Positions 1 through 8,275 of a stretch of 64,000 nucleotides of DNA are shown here, piece after piece. Source of the DNA: Quisquiliibacterium transsilvanicum (GTDB lineage: Bacteria > Pseudomonadota > Gammaproteobacteria > Burkholderiales > Burkholderiaceae_E); contig NZ_JACHGB010000004.1 of NCBI RefSeq assembly GCF_014202215.1, positions 409,255-473,254 on the forward strand, read 5' to 3'. Position 1 is the stretch's first letter. Each line of letters opens with the position of its first letter. Under the pieces are notes generated by a model, which saw nothing but the letters and a program-made list of their open reading frames with translations, was not told the origin of the DNA and ran no database searches. The translations under genes and the position numbers were made by a program.

Positions 1-2
1 TC

Positions 3-257
3 GCACGGGTCGACGGCGGCGAGCTGGTGACCGCGGATCCGTTGCTGCTCTCGCTGCCCGGTCTGGACCGGCCCGGAGCGGGGCTTGCCCGCGACGACGT
101 GGAAGCGCTGTTCGGGAGGCTCGCCTCCCGGGCGCATGGCATGCCCGTCGTCGGCACTGATCTGCCGCACGGCCGGGACGTGGCCGCCGCGCTGCTGATC
201 CTGCGCGAGTGCATGCATCACCTCGGGTTCGAACGCGTCGCTCCGGCGCCCTCCTGA
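3..257 (+). CDS. C-terminal end of an unrecognised protein (5' truncated)
   Basis: An open frame runs in from the left edge of the window and stops at TGA 255-257, leaving about 84 residues of the C-terminus. The visible part is soluble-looking and rich in Leu, Ala and Arg, with a Cys-Met-His-His stretch near the end (LRECMHHLGFERV). No signature allows a family call. A GTG at 27 could be read as a start, but the frame is open upstream of it, so this is more likely the tail of a longer gene. It is convergent with the SDR gene that ends 24 bases downstream. Confidence 0.5.
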   Translation, partial: ARVDGGELVTADPLLLSLPGLDRPGAGLARDDVEALFGRLASRAHGMPVVGTDLPHGRDVAAALLILRECMHHLGFERVAPAPS

Positions 258-281
258 TCGCCGCGACCGGAGGCGCGGCCC

Positions 282-1058
282 TCAGCGCCCTCCCTGCGCG
301 TCGTCGACGCGGATGCAGGTGCCGGTGACGAAGTCCGAGGCCGGCGAGACCAGGTAGAGCAGGGTGCTGTCGAGCTGGGCGGGGTCGCCAAGGCGCGGCC
401 GCGGGAAGGCCTTGGTGATGTCGCCCATGCGCTCGAGCATTCCGTCCATCATCTCCGACGAGAAGGCGCCCGGCGCGATCGCGTTGACGTTGATGCCCTG
501 GCGCGCCCACTCCACCGCCAGCGCCTCGGTCATCCGCACCACTGCCATCTTGGTGGTCGCGTAGAGCGCCGCGCCCTGGCCGGAGTACTGGAAGGCGGCC
601 ATCGACGCGACGTTGACGATCCGTCCGGGCTGCTTCGCCTCCATCAGCCGGCGCGCGAACTCGCAGGACAGGATCCACGGCGCGCGCAGGTTCACGCCGA
701 TCACCCGGTCGATGAAGTCCACCTGCATCTTGTGCGCCCGCTGCGCGTCCGGGATTCCGGCGTTGTTGACCAGGATGGTCACGGTGCCGAGCGCCGCCTC
801 GGCGCGGCCCACCACCGCCAGCAGCTGGTCGGCGTCGGTGACGTCGAGCTGCAGCGGGTGCGCCTGGCCGCCCGCCGCGCGAATCTCGGCGGCCAGCTCC
901 TCGAGCCGCTCGAGCCGCCGTGCGGCGATCGCCACCTTCGCGCCCTGCGCCGCCAGCACCTTCGCGAAGCGGCGGCCCAGGCCGGAGGAGGCGCCGGTGA
1001 CGAGGGCGACCCGTCCGTTGAGGTCGTGCGAGGCGTTGGGCAGAGAGAAGGCAGTCAT
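282..1058 (-). CDS. SDR-family NAD(P)-dependent oxidoreductase
   Basis: Classical short-chain dehydrogenase of 258 residues, the usual family length. The Rossmann nucleotide-binding motif TGASSGLG is at residues 21-28, NNAG at 98-101, catalytic Ser near 152 and the Tyr-x-x-x-Lys pair at Y166/K170, so the protein should be an active reductase or dehydrogenase. The C-terminal GTCIRVDDAQ resembles the FabG group. The start at 1058 was chosen because the TGASSGLG motif then falls at the usual distance from the N-terminus; the open frame continues upstream to 1175 with low-complexity, Arg-rich sequence. Substrate cannot be inferred: neighbours are a two-component system and an unknown gene. Confidence 0.88.
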   Translation of the reverse strand: MTAFSLPNASHDLNGRVALVTGASSGLGRRFAKVLAAQGAKVAIAARRLERLEELAAEIRAAGGQAHPLQLDVTDADQLLAVVGRAEAALGTVTILVNNAGIPDAQRAHKMQVDFIDRVIGVNLRAPWILSCEFARRLMEAKQPGRIVNVASMAAFQYSGQGAALYATTKMAVVRMTEALAVEWARQGINVNAIAPGAFSSEMMDGMLERMGDITKAFPRPRLGDPAQLDSTLLYLVSPASDFVTGTCIRVDDAQGGR

Positions 1059-1175
1059 CGGATGAGCTCCATGGGCAGGGTGAATTGAACGGGACCAGCG
1101 CGAACGGCGGGATTGCCCGTCCGTCCGCGCGCGGCGATTCTCACATGCCTGCGGGCCCCCGGCGGGGGCAGGCAC

Positions 1176-1679
1176 TCAGTGCCGGATCGCTTTCCAGCCG
1201 GGATGCTCGAAGTGGCGGCCGTAGTCGTTCAGCGCCGCAATGACCGTCTCGGCGCCCTTGTCCCGATGCTCGCCGTTCTTCATGGTGTCGACGCCTTCGC
1301 CAAGGTGTGCGATCACCAGGTGCAGCTGCTCGTCGGCAGCCGGAGCGAGCTTGCAGTCGGCCACGATCTGCGCGATCTGCGTCTCGATGCGGGCGGCAAG
1401 CGCTTCGTAGCCGGCGGGCGCGAGCTGGCCCGATTGGATTGCCTTGGCGGATCGGAGCATCTCCGAGCGGATGCCGGACATCCCCTTGCGCAACGGGGCA
1501 TCGGTTGCCCACCGTTTGCCGTGATCGAGCGAGAGCTTCGCCGCGCCGTGGCCGTGCTCATGTCCGTGGCTTTCGGCGGCAGGGCCGGGCGTGGCGCCCT
1601 GGGGCGCGGCGCTCGCCAGCGATCCGATCGACAGGGCCGCCGAGGCGAGCAGGGCAACGAAGAAGGTACGCGTGGACAT
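1176..1679 (-). CDS. DnrO-like His-rich secreted protein
   Basis: Protein of 167 residues with an N-terminal signal peptide (MSTRTFFVALLASAALSIGSLASA) followed by a His-rich stretch, ESHGHEHGHG, that could bind metal. The remainder is helical and resembles small periplasmic proteins annotated DnrO in beta- and gammaproteobacteria, whose function is not established. It lies downstream of the regulator/kinase pair on the same strand, 75 bases after the kinase stop. A PmrA-type direct repeat (1743-1759) sits 64 bases before its ATG, suggesting direct control by the neighbouring response regulator. A GGAG ribosome-binding site precedes ATG 1679. The DnrO name is a similarity call from memory, not a proven orthology. 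Confidence 0.7.
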   Translation of the reverse strand: MSTRTFFVALLASAALSIGSLASAAPQGATPGPAAESHGHEHGHGAAKLSLDHGKRWATDAPLRKGMSGIRSEMLRSAKAIQSGQLAPAGYEALAARIETQIAQIVADCKLAPAADEQLHLVIAHLGEGVDTMKNGEHRDKGAETVIAALNDYGRHFEHPGWKAIRH

Positions 1680-1742
1680 CCAGATCTCCTTTCCGTGGGT
1701 TGCAGTGCGTTGGGCACCTGGAAAGAAGTGTCGACGATGCAT

Positions 1743-1759
1743 CTTAAAGACTCCTTAAG
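1743..1759 (-). promoter_or_regulatory. PmrA/QseB-type response-regulator box upstream of the dnrO-like gene
   Basis: Read on the minus strand the sequence is CTTAAG-N5-TTTAAG, a direct repeat with an 11-base period that fits the YTTAAK-N5-YTTAAK form bound by PmrA/BasR-type OmpR regulators. It overlaps the TAA stop codon of the kinase gene and lies upstream of the dnrO-like gene. The adjacent regulator belongs to the PmrA/QseB subfamily, which makes it the natural candidate ligand. Binding is inferred. Confidence 0.6.
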
Positions 1760-3128
1760 GTGGCGGGAACGTCACCTCGACGCGCAGCCCGCGCCCTCCG
1801 GCGCCCGGACCCAGCCGCAGGGCGCCGTCGTGCAGCTGCACGATGCGCTCGACGATCGACAGCCCCAGCCCGCTTCCCGCGCCCGTGCTGCCGGGCCCCC
1901 GGTAGAAGCGCTCGGTGGCACGCTGGAGCGCCTCTGGCGGAATTCCCGGGCCGGTGTCCTCGACGACCAGCTCGGCGCCGGCGTCGCGGCTTTGCGTATG
2001 GACGCTCACGGCCCCGCCATCGGGCGAGTAGCGCACCGCGTTGTCGAGCAGGTTGCGCAGCAGGGCCTCGAGCAGGACCGGGTCGGCGGCGATCGTGACG
2101 GCGGATCCGTCCAGCGCGAGGTCGATGCGCCGGGCCGCAGCCTTGGGAGCGAGATCCGCCAGGCAGGCGGCAGCGGCCTCGTCCAGCCGAACCTGCCGGC
2201 GATGCAGCACGCCGGCGCCGGGCTCGAGCCGCGCCAGCGCCAGCAATTGCTCGACGAGGCGCGTGCTGCGGTCGATGCCGGCCAGCGCCTGGGACAGCGC
2301 CCGCTCGCGCTGCTCCGGGTCGCGCGCGCCCATTGCAACCTGCAGCTGCGTCTTCACCGCCGCGAGGGGAGTGCGGAGCTCATGGGCTGCATCGGCGGTG
2401 AAGCGCCGCTCCTTGTCCATCGACGCCGACACGCGCGCAAGCAGGGTGTTGAGGCTGTGCAGCAGCGGGGCGGCCTCGCGCGGCGCGGCCGACGCATCGA
2501 GCGGCGCGAGCTTGTCCGGCGCCTGTCCGGCCACCTCGCGCGCGATCCGGTGCAGCGGGCGCAGTCCCCAGCCGATCGCCAGCCAGATCAGCAGGGCCAG
2601 CGCGGGCAGCGCCACTGCGAGCGGATGCAGCAGATGCCTGGCAACGCTGCGCGCAAGCTCTTCGCGCAGCGCATGGCGCTCACCCACCTGCACCAGGCGG
2701 TCCTGCGCATCGCGGCGGCCGAACACGCGCCAGCGATTGCCTCCGATGAGCGAATCGCTGAAGCCCTCGGCGGTGTCGCTGAGCGGCGTCGCCGGCGCGT
2801 CCGCGGAGCGCAGGCGCAGTGCCTGGCCTTCCCAGACCTGGAAGGCGACCGTGCGCTTGGCGGTGGAAAGGGTGTCCGGCGCCGGCGGGGCGGGAGTCTG
2901 CGGTTCGCGGTCGCGCTGGACGTCGGGGCCGGCCCGTGCCACCAGGCCGGCAGGAGCCTCGCGTCCGCCCCGCCCCACCAGCATCGAGGCCGACTGCGCC
3001 AGGTGCGCGTCGAGCATCGCGTCGATCTCGCGGCGCGCATCGAAGTAGGTGAACAGCGCAGTGGCGGTCCATGCCGCCAGCAGCGTTCCGGCCAGCAGCG
3101 TGAGCAGGCGCGCGCGCAGCGAGCGCAT
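1755..3128 (-). CDS. Sensor histidine kinase, QseC/PmrB type
   Basis: Inner-membrane sensor kinase of 457 residues. Two membrane segments (about residues 7-28 and 168-188) bracket a periplasmic sensor of some 140 residues. A HAMP-like linker follows, then the dimerisation/phosphoacceptor H-box FTADAAHELRTPL with His249, an N-box (LLRNLLDNAVRYS), a G1 box (VEDTGPGIP) and a G2 box (GSGLGLSIV). All catalytic boxes are intact. The ATG at 3128 overlaps the TGA of the response-regulator gene (TGATG), so the pair is translationally coupled. The longer open frame up to 3413 lies inside the regulator gene and was rejected. The signal sensed is not visible from the sequence. Confidence 0.93.
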   Translation of the reverse strand: MRSLRARLLTLLAGTLLAAWTATALFTYFDARREIDAMLDAHLAQSASMLVGRGGREAPAGLVARAGPDVQRDREPQTPAPPAPDTLSTAKRTVAFQVWEGQALRLRSADAPATPLSDTAEGFSDSLIGGNRWRVFGRRDAQDRLVQVGERHALREELARSVARHLLHPLAVALPALALLIWLAIGWGLRPLHRIAREVAGQAPDKLAPLDASAAPREAAPLLHSLNTLLARVSASMDKERRFTADAAHELRTPLAAVKTQLQVAMGARDPEQRERALSQALAGIDRSTRLVEQLLALARLEPGAGVLHRRQVRLDEAAAACLADLAPKAAARRIDLALDGSAVTIAADPVLLEALLRNLLDNAVRYSPDGGAVSVHTQSRDAGAELVVEDTGPGIPPEALQRATERFYRGPGSTGAGSGLGLSIVERIVQLHDGALRLGPGAGGRGLRVEVTFPPP

Positions 3129-3793
3129 CACGGCGGCTCCTCCGGAATCATGTAGCCGACGCCGCGGATGGTCCGCACCAGGTTCGCAGCCAGCTTGCGT
3201 CGCAGGTGGTGGACGAACACCTCGATGGCGTTGCTCTCCACCTCCTCGCCCCAGCCGTAGACGCTCGACTCGAGCTGGGACCTGGACAGCACGCGGCCGG
3301 CGTTGCGCAGGAGTTCGTGCAGCACGGCGAACTCGCGCGGAGAAAGGTCCACGGGGTGGCCACGGTGGCTCACCGTGTGCGCGGCCGGGTCCAGGATCAG
3401 CGGGCCGTGGCACAGCAGCGGCGCGGACTTGCCGGCAGCGCGCCGAAGCAGCGCGCGCAGGCGTGCCTGGAGTTCAGCGAGGTCGAAGGGCTTGGTGAGG
3501 TAGTCGTCGGCGCCTGCGTCAAGGCCGGCGATCCGGTCGGCAACGGTATCGCGGGCAGTGAGGATCAGCACCGGTGTGTCCGCTCGTCCGGCGCGCAGGC
3601 CGCGCAGCACTTCCATCCCATCGACCCGCGGCAGCGCGAGGTCGAGGACCAGCGCGTCGTAGTGGTTCCCCGCCAGCGCCAGCCGGGCATCGTGACCGTC
3701 CTCCACCCAGTCGACCGCGAAGCCGCCCTGGACCAGTCCGGCCCTGATGCCGTCGCCCAGCAGCTTGTCGTCCTCCACGAGCAGGATGCGCAT
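3128..3793 (-). CDS. OmpR-family response regulator, QseB/PmrA subfamily
   Basis: Transcription factor of 221 residues: receiver domain (about 1-115) with acidic pocket E7/D8/D9, phosphoacceptor D51, conserved T79 and K101, followed by an OmpR-type winged helix (about 125-218). The DNA-binding part contains YGWGEEVESNAIEVFVHHLRRKL, characteristic of the QseB/PmrA/BasR group. It is the first gene of a leftward pair with the kinase and most likely regulates the dnrO-like gene through the CTTAAG-type repeat at 1743-1759. I did not find the same repeat upstream of the regulator itself (3794-3951), so autoregulation is not supported. Confidence 0.93.
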   Translation of the reverse strand: MRILLVEDDKLLGDGIRAGLVQGGFAVDWVEDGHDARLALAGNHYDALVLDLALPRVDGMEVLRGLRAGRADTPVLILTARDTVADRIAGLDAGADDYLTKPFDLAELQARLRALLRRAAGKSAPLLCHGPLILDPAAHTVSHRGHPVDLSPREFAVLHELLRNAGRVLSRSQLESSVYGWGEEVESNAIEVFVHHLRRKLAANLVRTIRGVGYMIPEEPP

Positions 3794-3951
3794 GGCGCGA
3801 TCCTAAGCCATGGCAGGGCCAGGGCGGGCTCTGCGCACCGCAGTCATGCGCCCGGCATCGGACAGTGGCACCATGGGCACTTCCGCGTGCGTCGCTTGCG
3901 GCGGCCGCGGCGAACTTCCCGCGCCCAGCGCGCAACACGCAGGAGACCGTC

Positions 3952-4524
3952 ATGGCCAGGTACAAGGTGGGTTATCTCGTTGGCAGCCTCGCCAAGGGCT
4001 CGATCAACCGTCAGCTGGCCAGCGCGCTGGCGCGTCTTGCGCCGCCGGAGCTGGAGCTGAAGGAGATCCCGATCCGGGACCTGCCGCTCTACAGCTACGA
4101 CTACGACGCCGACTTTCCGGCGGTGGCGCGGACCTTCAAGAAGTCGATCGCCGATTCGGACGCAGTGCTGTTCGTCACTCCCGAGTACAACCGGTCGATC
4201 CCGGGGGCACTCAAGAACGCGATCGACTGGGCCAGCCGCCCCTGGGGCGAAAACTCCTTCGCCCGCAAGCCCTCGGGAATCATCGGCACCTCGCCCGGCT
4301 CGATCGGCACCGCGGTGGCCCAGAGCCACCTGCGCGGCGTGCTGTGCTTCTGCAACGCGCCGCTGATGAACACGGTGGAGGCCTACATCCAGTACCGCCC
4401 GGGAATGATCGCCGAGGATTTCTCGGTGCCCGACGAGAAGACTGCCGAGTTCCTGCGCAACTACATGAGCGAGTTCCGCGTCTTCGTCGAGCGGGTGCTG
4501 ACGGTGCTGCCGCGGGCGGGCTGA
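3952..4524 (+). CDS. NADPH-dependent FMN reductase
   Basis: Flavoprotein of 190 residues, flavodoxin-like fold. It shows the N-terminal GSLAKGSINRQLA phosphate/FMN loop, the PEYNRSIPGALKNAIDW signature and IGTSPGSIGT, all typical of the NADPH-dependent FMN reductase (ChrR/YieF) family that reduces quinones, azo dyes or chromate. The start at 3952 was preferred over 3865 because it follows an AGGAGA ribosome-binding site and places the nucleotide loop at the N-terminus. The gene is divergent from the response regulator and convergent with the cupin gene. The physiological substrate cannot be read from the context. Confidence 0.9.
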   Translation: MARYKVGYLVGSLAKGSINRQLASALARLAPPELELKEIPIRDLPLYSYDYDADFPAVARTFKKSIADSDAVLFVTPEYNRSIPGALKNAIDWASRPWGENSFARKPSGIIGTSPGSIGTAVAQSHLRGVLCFCNAPLMNTVEAYIQYRPGMIAEDFSVPDEKTAEFLRNYMSEFRVFVERVLTVLPRAG

Positions 4525-4552
4525 AGGCCGCGCGCGCTCTGGCAGGCTGAAC

Positions 4553-4570
4553 GCCAGCCAGACGGCTGGC
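4553..4570. terminator. Short hairpin between convergent genes
   Basis: Perfect 7-bp stem GCCAGCC/GGCTGGC with an AGAC loop, placed between the ends of the FMN reductase and cupin genes and directly next to the cupin stop codon. There is no T-run on either side, so intrinsic termination would be weak; a bidirectional terminator is possible but not certain. Confidence 0.35.
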
Positions 4571-4930
4571 TCACTCAGGCAGGAACACCGCCAGCCACAC
4601 CGCTGGCGGCTCCATGCTGGTTGTTTCCACCCGGTGCCTGCGGCCGGCCTCGATCAGCACCCAGTCGCCCGGCGCGAGCCGGCGCGGCGCGGGCTCGTCC
4701 TCGAAGCGAAGTTCGGCCTGGCCCTGCAGCAGCGCCACCCATTCGATGCTGTCCTGGCAGTACCAGAAGCCGGGCGGGCTGCGCTGGCCGGTCGAGACGA
4801 TCCGTTCGATGCGCGCGCCGGCGCGCGCCAGCAGCGTGTCGAAGCGTTCGTCGTGCTGGGGGGCGGCGGGCAGGTCGGCGAACAGGCTGCCTTCGAGGGG
4901 CGGTGACGGGGCGGGGGGTTCCGGATTCAT
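4571..4930 (-). CDS. Cupin-domain protein
   Basis: Small single-domain cupin of 119 residues. The conserved barrel segments are visible: WVALLQGQAELRFED (first motif) and APGDWVLIEAGRRHRVETT (second motif, with the metal-ligand His in RRHRVE). This resembles small proteins annotated as cupin or phosphoribosylaminoimidazole-carboxamide-like cupins; no enzymatic role can be assigned. ATG 4930 gives a Pro-rich N-terminal tail. The gene is divergent from the PRISE reductase gene with 111 bases between the starts. Confidence 0.8.
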   Translation of the reverse strand: MNPEPPAPSPPLEGSLFADLPAAPQHDERFDTLLARAGARIERIVSTGQRSPPGFWYCQDSIEWVALLQGQAELRFEDEPAPRRLAPGDWVLIEAGRRHRVETTSMEPPAVWLAVFLPE

Positions 4931-5041
4931 GCGTGCAGGCCCGTCTGCAGAGGGCCGAGCGTTCGACGCAGCAGTATAGGTCTGTCCGCAGGTGGGCTTG
5001 TCGCGGAACATCGGGGCTTTCACGCGGGTGGAGAGTCCCAC

Positions 5042-6148
5042 ATGGGCAACAGGCTTCTGGTGGCCGGCGCGTCCGGCCTGGTCGGCTCGGCAGTGCTGCG
5101 GCATTTCCGAACGCTGCCCGGCTGGCAGGTGGTGGGCGTGTCCCGGCGCCGCCCGCCGGGAATGGACGAGGTGCCGATCCTGTCGGTGGACCTCACCGAT
5201 GCTGCGCGCTGCGCCGAGGCCATCGGGGCGCTGCGCAGCGTCACCCACGTCGTCTATGCAGCGCTGTACGAGAAGGAGGATCTCGTCGCCGGCTGGCGCG
5301 ACCCGGAGCAGATGCGGGTCAACGACGCGATGCTGCGCAACCTGCTGGAGCCGCTGCTCGCGGCGTCGGGCGGGCTGGAACACGTCACGCTGATGCAGGG
5401 GACCAAGGCCTACGGCGCGCATCTTGGGCCGGTGCCAGTGCCGGCGCGCGAGCGCTGGCCGCGCCATCCGCACGACAACTTCTACTGGCTGCAGGAGGAC
5501 TACCTGCGCGCGCGCCAGGCGGGCAGCCGCTGGAGCTTCACCATCCTGCGGCCGCAGGTCATCTTCGGCGAGGCGCTGGGCGGCGCGATGAACCCGATTC
5601 CGGCGATCGGCGCGTATGCGGCGCTGCTGAAGGAGGAGGGCCTGCCGCTGTCGTTTCCCGGCGGCACGGCGCGCGTGGTGCAGGCCGTGGACGCAGACCT
5701 GCTGGCGCGCGCCTGCGCCTGGGCTGCCACCTCGCCGGCGTGCCGCAACGAGACCTTCAACATCAACAATGGCGAGGCCTTCGAGTGGGCCGCGGTGTGG
5801 CCGGCGATCGCCGACGCTTTCGGCATGCGGGTAGGCGAGCCCGCACCGATGTCGCTGGCGCAGGAGATGCCGCGGCGACAGGCGCAGTGGAGCGCGATCC
5901 ATCGCAGGCACCGGCTGCGCTCGCCGGAGCTGCTAGCGGACTTCGTGGGCCTGTCCTTCCAGTACGTGGACCGCAACTTCGGCCACGGCAACCTGCAGGC
6001 GCCTGCGCCCACCCTGGTCAGCACCGTGAAGGCCCGGCAGGCGGGCTTCCACGACTGCGTGGACACCGAGGACATGTTCGTGCGGCTGATCCGCCGCTAC
6101 CAGGAGCTCGGCTGGCTGCCTCCAAGGGTGCCGCATACTTCGTCCTGA
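5042..6148 (+). CDS. PRISE-family (progesterone 5-beta-reductase/iridoid synthase-like) SDR
   Basis: Atypical short-chain dehydrogenase of 368 residues. An N-terminal NADPH motif GASGLVGSAV (about residues 9-18) is followed by the diagnostic GTKAYG and NFYWLQEDYL blocks, where the Lys and Tyr of these motifs replace the classical YxxxK pair. These are hallmarks of the PRISE group, which reduces activated C=C bonds of enones in plants and bacteria. The native bacterial substrate is generally unknown. A GGAGAG stretch precedes ATG 5042. The gene is followed 28 bases later by the CBS-domain membrane protein on the same strand, so co-transcription is possible. Confidence 0.87.
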   Translation: MGNRLLVAGASGLVGSAVLRHFRTLPGWQVVGVSRRRPPGMDEVPILSVDLTDAARCAEAIGALRSVTHVVYAALYEKEDLVAGWRDPEQMRVNDAMLRNLLEPLLAASGGLEHVTLMQGTKAYGAHLGPVPVPARERWPRHPHDNFYWLQEDYLRARQAGSRWSFTILRPQVIFGEALGGAMNPIPAIGAYAALLKEEGLPLSFPGGTARVVQAVDADLLARACAWAATSPACRNETFNINNGEAFEWAAVWPAIADAFGMRVGEPAPMSLAQEMPRRQAQWSAIHRRHRLRSPELLADFVGLSFQYVDRNFGHGNLQAPAPTLVSTVKARQAGFHDCVDTEDMFVRLIRRYQELGWLPPRVPHTSS

Positions 6149-6176
6149 GCCGAACCCTTCGATCCGGAATCCGTTC

Positions 6177-7520
6177 ATGGAGCCGCCTGTAACTTTTCTG
6201 CTGATCGCACTGCTGATCCTGGTCAGCGCCTTCCTGTCGCTCTCGGAGATCTCGATGGCGGCCGCGCGCAGGCTGAAGCTGCGGCAGCTCGCGGACGCCG
6301 GGGACGCGCGCGCGCTGGGGGCGCTCGAGATCCAGGAGCGGCCCGGCAACTACTTCACGGTGGTGCAGATCGGCCAGAACATGGTCGCCATCCTGGGCGG
6401 CATCGTGGGCGAAGGCGCGCTGACGCCGTACTTCGTGTCCGCGCTGGAGCACGTGGCCAGCGCCAAGGCCGCGGCGACGATCGGGTTCATCGCGTCCTTC
6501 GTGACCGTGACCTCGCTGTTCGTGCTGTTCTCCGACCTGCTGCCCAAGCGGCTGGCGATGGTCAGCCCCGAGGCGCTGGTGCTGCGGGTGGTCGGGCCGA
6601 TGCGGCTGTGGATGTGGCTGCTGCGCCCTGCGGTCTGGATCTTCGACAGCCTGGCCAACCTGCTGATCCGCCTGTTCCGGCTGCCCGCCGAGCGCGACGA
6701 CCGGGTCACTTCGGCCGACATCCGCGCTATGGCCGAGGCCAGCGCGCAGGCGGGACTGATGGCGCTGGGCGAGCAGCAGATGATCGAGAACGTGTTCGAG
6801 CTCGAGACGCGCACCGTCGAGAGCGCGATGACGACGCGCGAGCGCATCGTCTACCTGCTTCTGGACGACAGCGACGAGCAGATCCGCAGCCGGGTCGCCG
6901 CGCAGCCGCACTCCACCTACCTGGTCTGCGACCAGAACATCGACCAGGTGGCGGGCTACGTGGATGCGCCCGACCTGTTCCAGCGGGTGCTGCAGAACGA
7001 ATCGATCTCGCTGAAGGAACAGCCCGCCGGCGGGCTGCTGCGCAAGGTGCTGATCGTGCCGGACCGGCTGACGCTGTCCGAGGTGCTCGAGCAGTTCCGG
7101 CAGGCGCACGAGGACTTCGCGGTGATCGTCAACGAGTACAGCCTGGTGGTCGGCATCATCACCCTGAACGACGTGATGAGCACGGTGATGGGCAGCCTGG
7201 TGGCGCCGGGCGACGAGGAGCAGATCGTGCGGCGCGCGGACGGCTCCTGGCTGATGGACGGCCTCACGCCGATCGGCGACGTGACCCGCGCGATCCACGC
7301 CGACCCGGCGCTGCTGCCGCAGCGCGGCCAGTACGACACGCTGGCCGGCTTCCTGATGGTGATGCTGCGCCGGATCCCGCGGCGTACCGACGCGGTGTCC
7401 TGGGGCAGCTACCGCTTCGAGGTGATGGACGTCGACGGCTACAAGATCGATCAGGTCATGGTGACGCAGACCGACGGCGACGCGGCGGAGAAGGTGGCGG
7501 AGCCGGCTGCCGAGGGCTGA
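6177..7520 (+). CDS. DUF21/CBS-domain membrane protein of the CorC/YtfL (PaeA) family
   Basis: Protein of 447 residues: an N-terminal DUF21 membrane domain with about four hydrophobic segments (residues 3-25, 60-80, 95-130, 140-165), a tandem CBS pair (about 205-340, including TRERIVYLLLDD and EDFAVIVNEYSLVVGIITLNDVM) and a C-terminal transporter-associated domain. The arrangement and length fit the YtfL/PaeA branch (polyamine export in E. coli) and the related CorC/TlyC proteins (metal efflux). The last 70 bases overlap, in the opposite strand, the 3' end of cobA, so the two transcripts collide without an intergenic spacer. Confidence 0.88.
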   Translation: MEPPVTFLLIALLILVSAFLSLSEISMAAARRLKLRQLADAGDARALGALEIQERPGNYFTVVQIGQNMVAILGGIVGEGALTPYFVSALEHVASAKAAATIGFIASFVTVTSLFVLFSDLLPKRLAMVSPEALVLRVVGPMRLWMWLLRPAVWIFDSLANLLIRLFRLPAERDDRVTSADIRAMAEASAQAGLMALGEQQMIENVFELETRTVESAMTTRERIVYLLLDDSDEQIRSRVAAQPHSTYLVCDQNIDQVAGYVDAPDLFQRVLQNESISLKEQPAGGLLRKVLIVPDRLTLSEVLEQFRQAHEDFAVIVNEYSLVVGIITLNDVMSTVMGSLVAPGDEEQIVRRADGSWLMDGLTPIGDVTRAIHADPALLPQRGQYDTLAGFLMVMLRRIPRRTDAVSWGSYRFEVMDVDGYKIDQVMVTQTDGDAAEKVAEPAAEG

Positions 7521-8275
7521 TCCAGTGCGGCCGCGCCGCGCACCACGTCGCCCACCACGATGATCGACGGACTGCCCAGCCGTTCCAGGCGCAGGGTTGC
7601 GGCGAGCCGGCCGAGCGTGCACAGCGCATGCCGCTGGTCGGGGCGGCTGGCGTTCTGGACCACCGCGACAGGGGTGGCCGAGGGCAGGCCCTGCAGCAGG
7701 CCGTCCTGGATCGCTTCGGCGCTGCCCACCCCCATGTAGATCACCAGCGTCAGGCGGGCCAGCCTAGCGCTGGCGGCGAGCGCTCCCCAGTCCGGCGCCT
7801 CGTCCCCGGGGCGCTGGTGCCCGGTGACGAAGGCGACGCCGTGCGCGTGCTCGCGATGGGTCAGCGGCACGCCAATCGAGGTCGCTGCCGCCAGTCCCGA
7901 GGTGATGCCGTTGATGGTCTCGACGCGCAGGCCCGCGTCGCGCAGGTGCTCCACTTCCTCGCCGCCGCGCCCGAACACGAAGGGGTCTCCACCCTTGAGG
8001 CGGACCACCGTCTCGCCGGCGCGTGCGCCCATCACCATCAGCCTGCAGATGAAGGCCTGCGGCGTGCTGCGACAGCCGCCGCGCTTGCCCACGCGGATGA
8101 TGCGCGCGTCGGGGCGAGCATGCTCCAGCACCGCCTCGTCGACCAGGTCGTCGACCAGCAGCAGGGTCGCCGAGGCGATGGCCCGGGCGGCTGCGATCGT
8201 CAGCAGATCGGGGTCGCCTGGGCCGGCGCCGACCAGGGTGACGGTGGGTGGGGCGTACAGGGCGTCGGGGTTCAT
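7451..8275 (-). CDS. cobA: Uroporphyrinogen-III C-methyltransferase (SUMT)
   Basis: Protein of 274 residues that transfers two methyl groups from S-adenosylmethionine to uroporphyrinogen III to form precorrin-2, the branch point to siroheme. Visible signatures are VGAGPGDPDLLTIAA near the N-terminus, RVGKRGG, VVRLKGGDPFVFGRGGEE and the GITSGLAA loop, all standard for the single-function SUMT. It is the last gene of the nitrate-assimilation operon, where siroheme is needed by NirB. Its ATG overlaps the ybiB stop by 4 bases. The C-terminal 23 residues are encoded antisense to the end of the CBS-domain gene and look like an added low-complexity tail. Confidence 0.95.
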   Translation of the reverse strand: MNPDALYAPPTVTLVGAGPGDPDLLTIAAARAIASATLLLVDDLVDEAVLEHARPDARIIRVGKRGGCRSTPQAFICRLMVMGARAGETVVRLKGGDPFVFGRGGEEVEHLRDAGLRVETINGITSGLAAATSIGVPLTHREHAHGVAFVTGHQRPGDEAPDWGALAASARLARLTLVIYMGVGSAEAIQDGLLQGLPSATPVAVVQNASRPDQRHALCTLGRLAATLRLERLGSPSIIVVGDVVRGAAALDQPSAAGSATFSAASPSVCVTMT

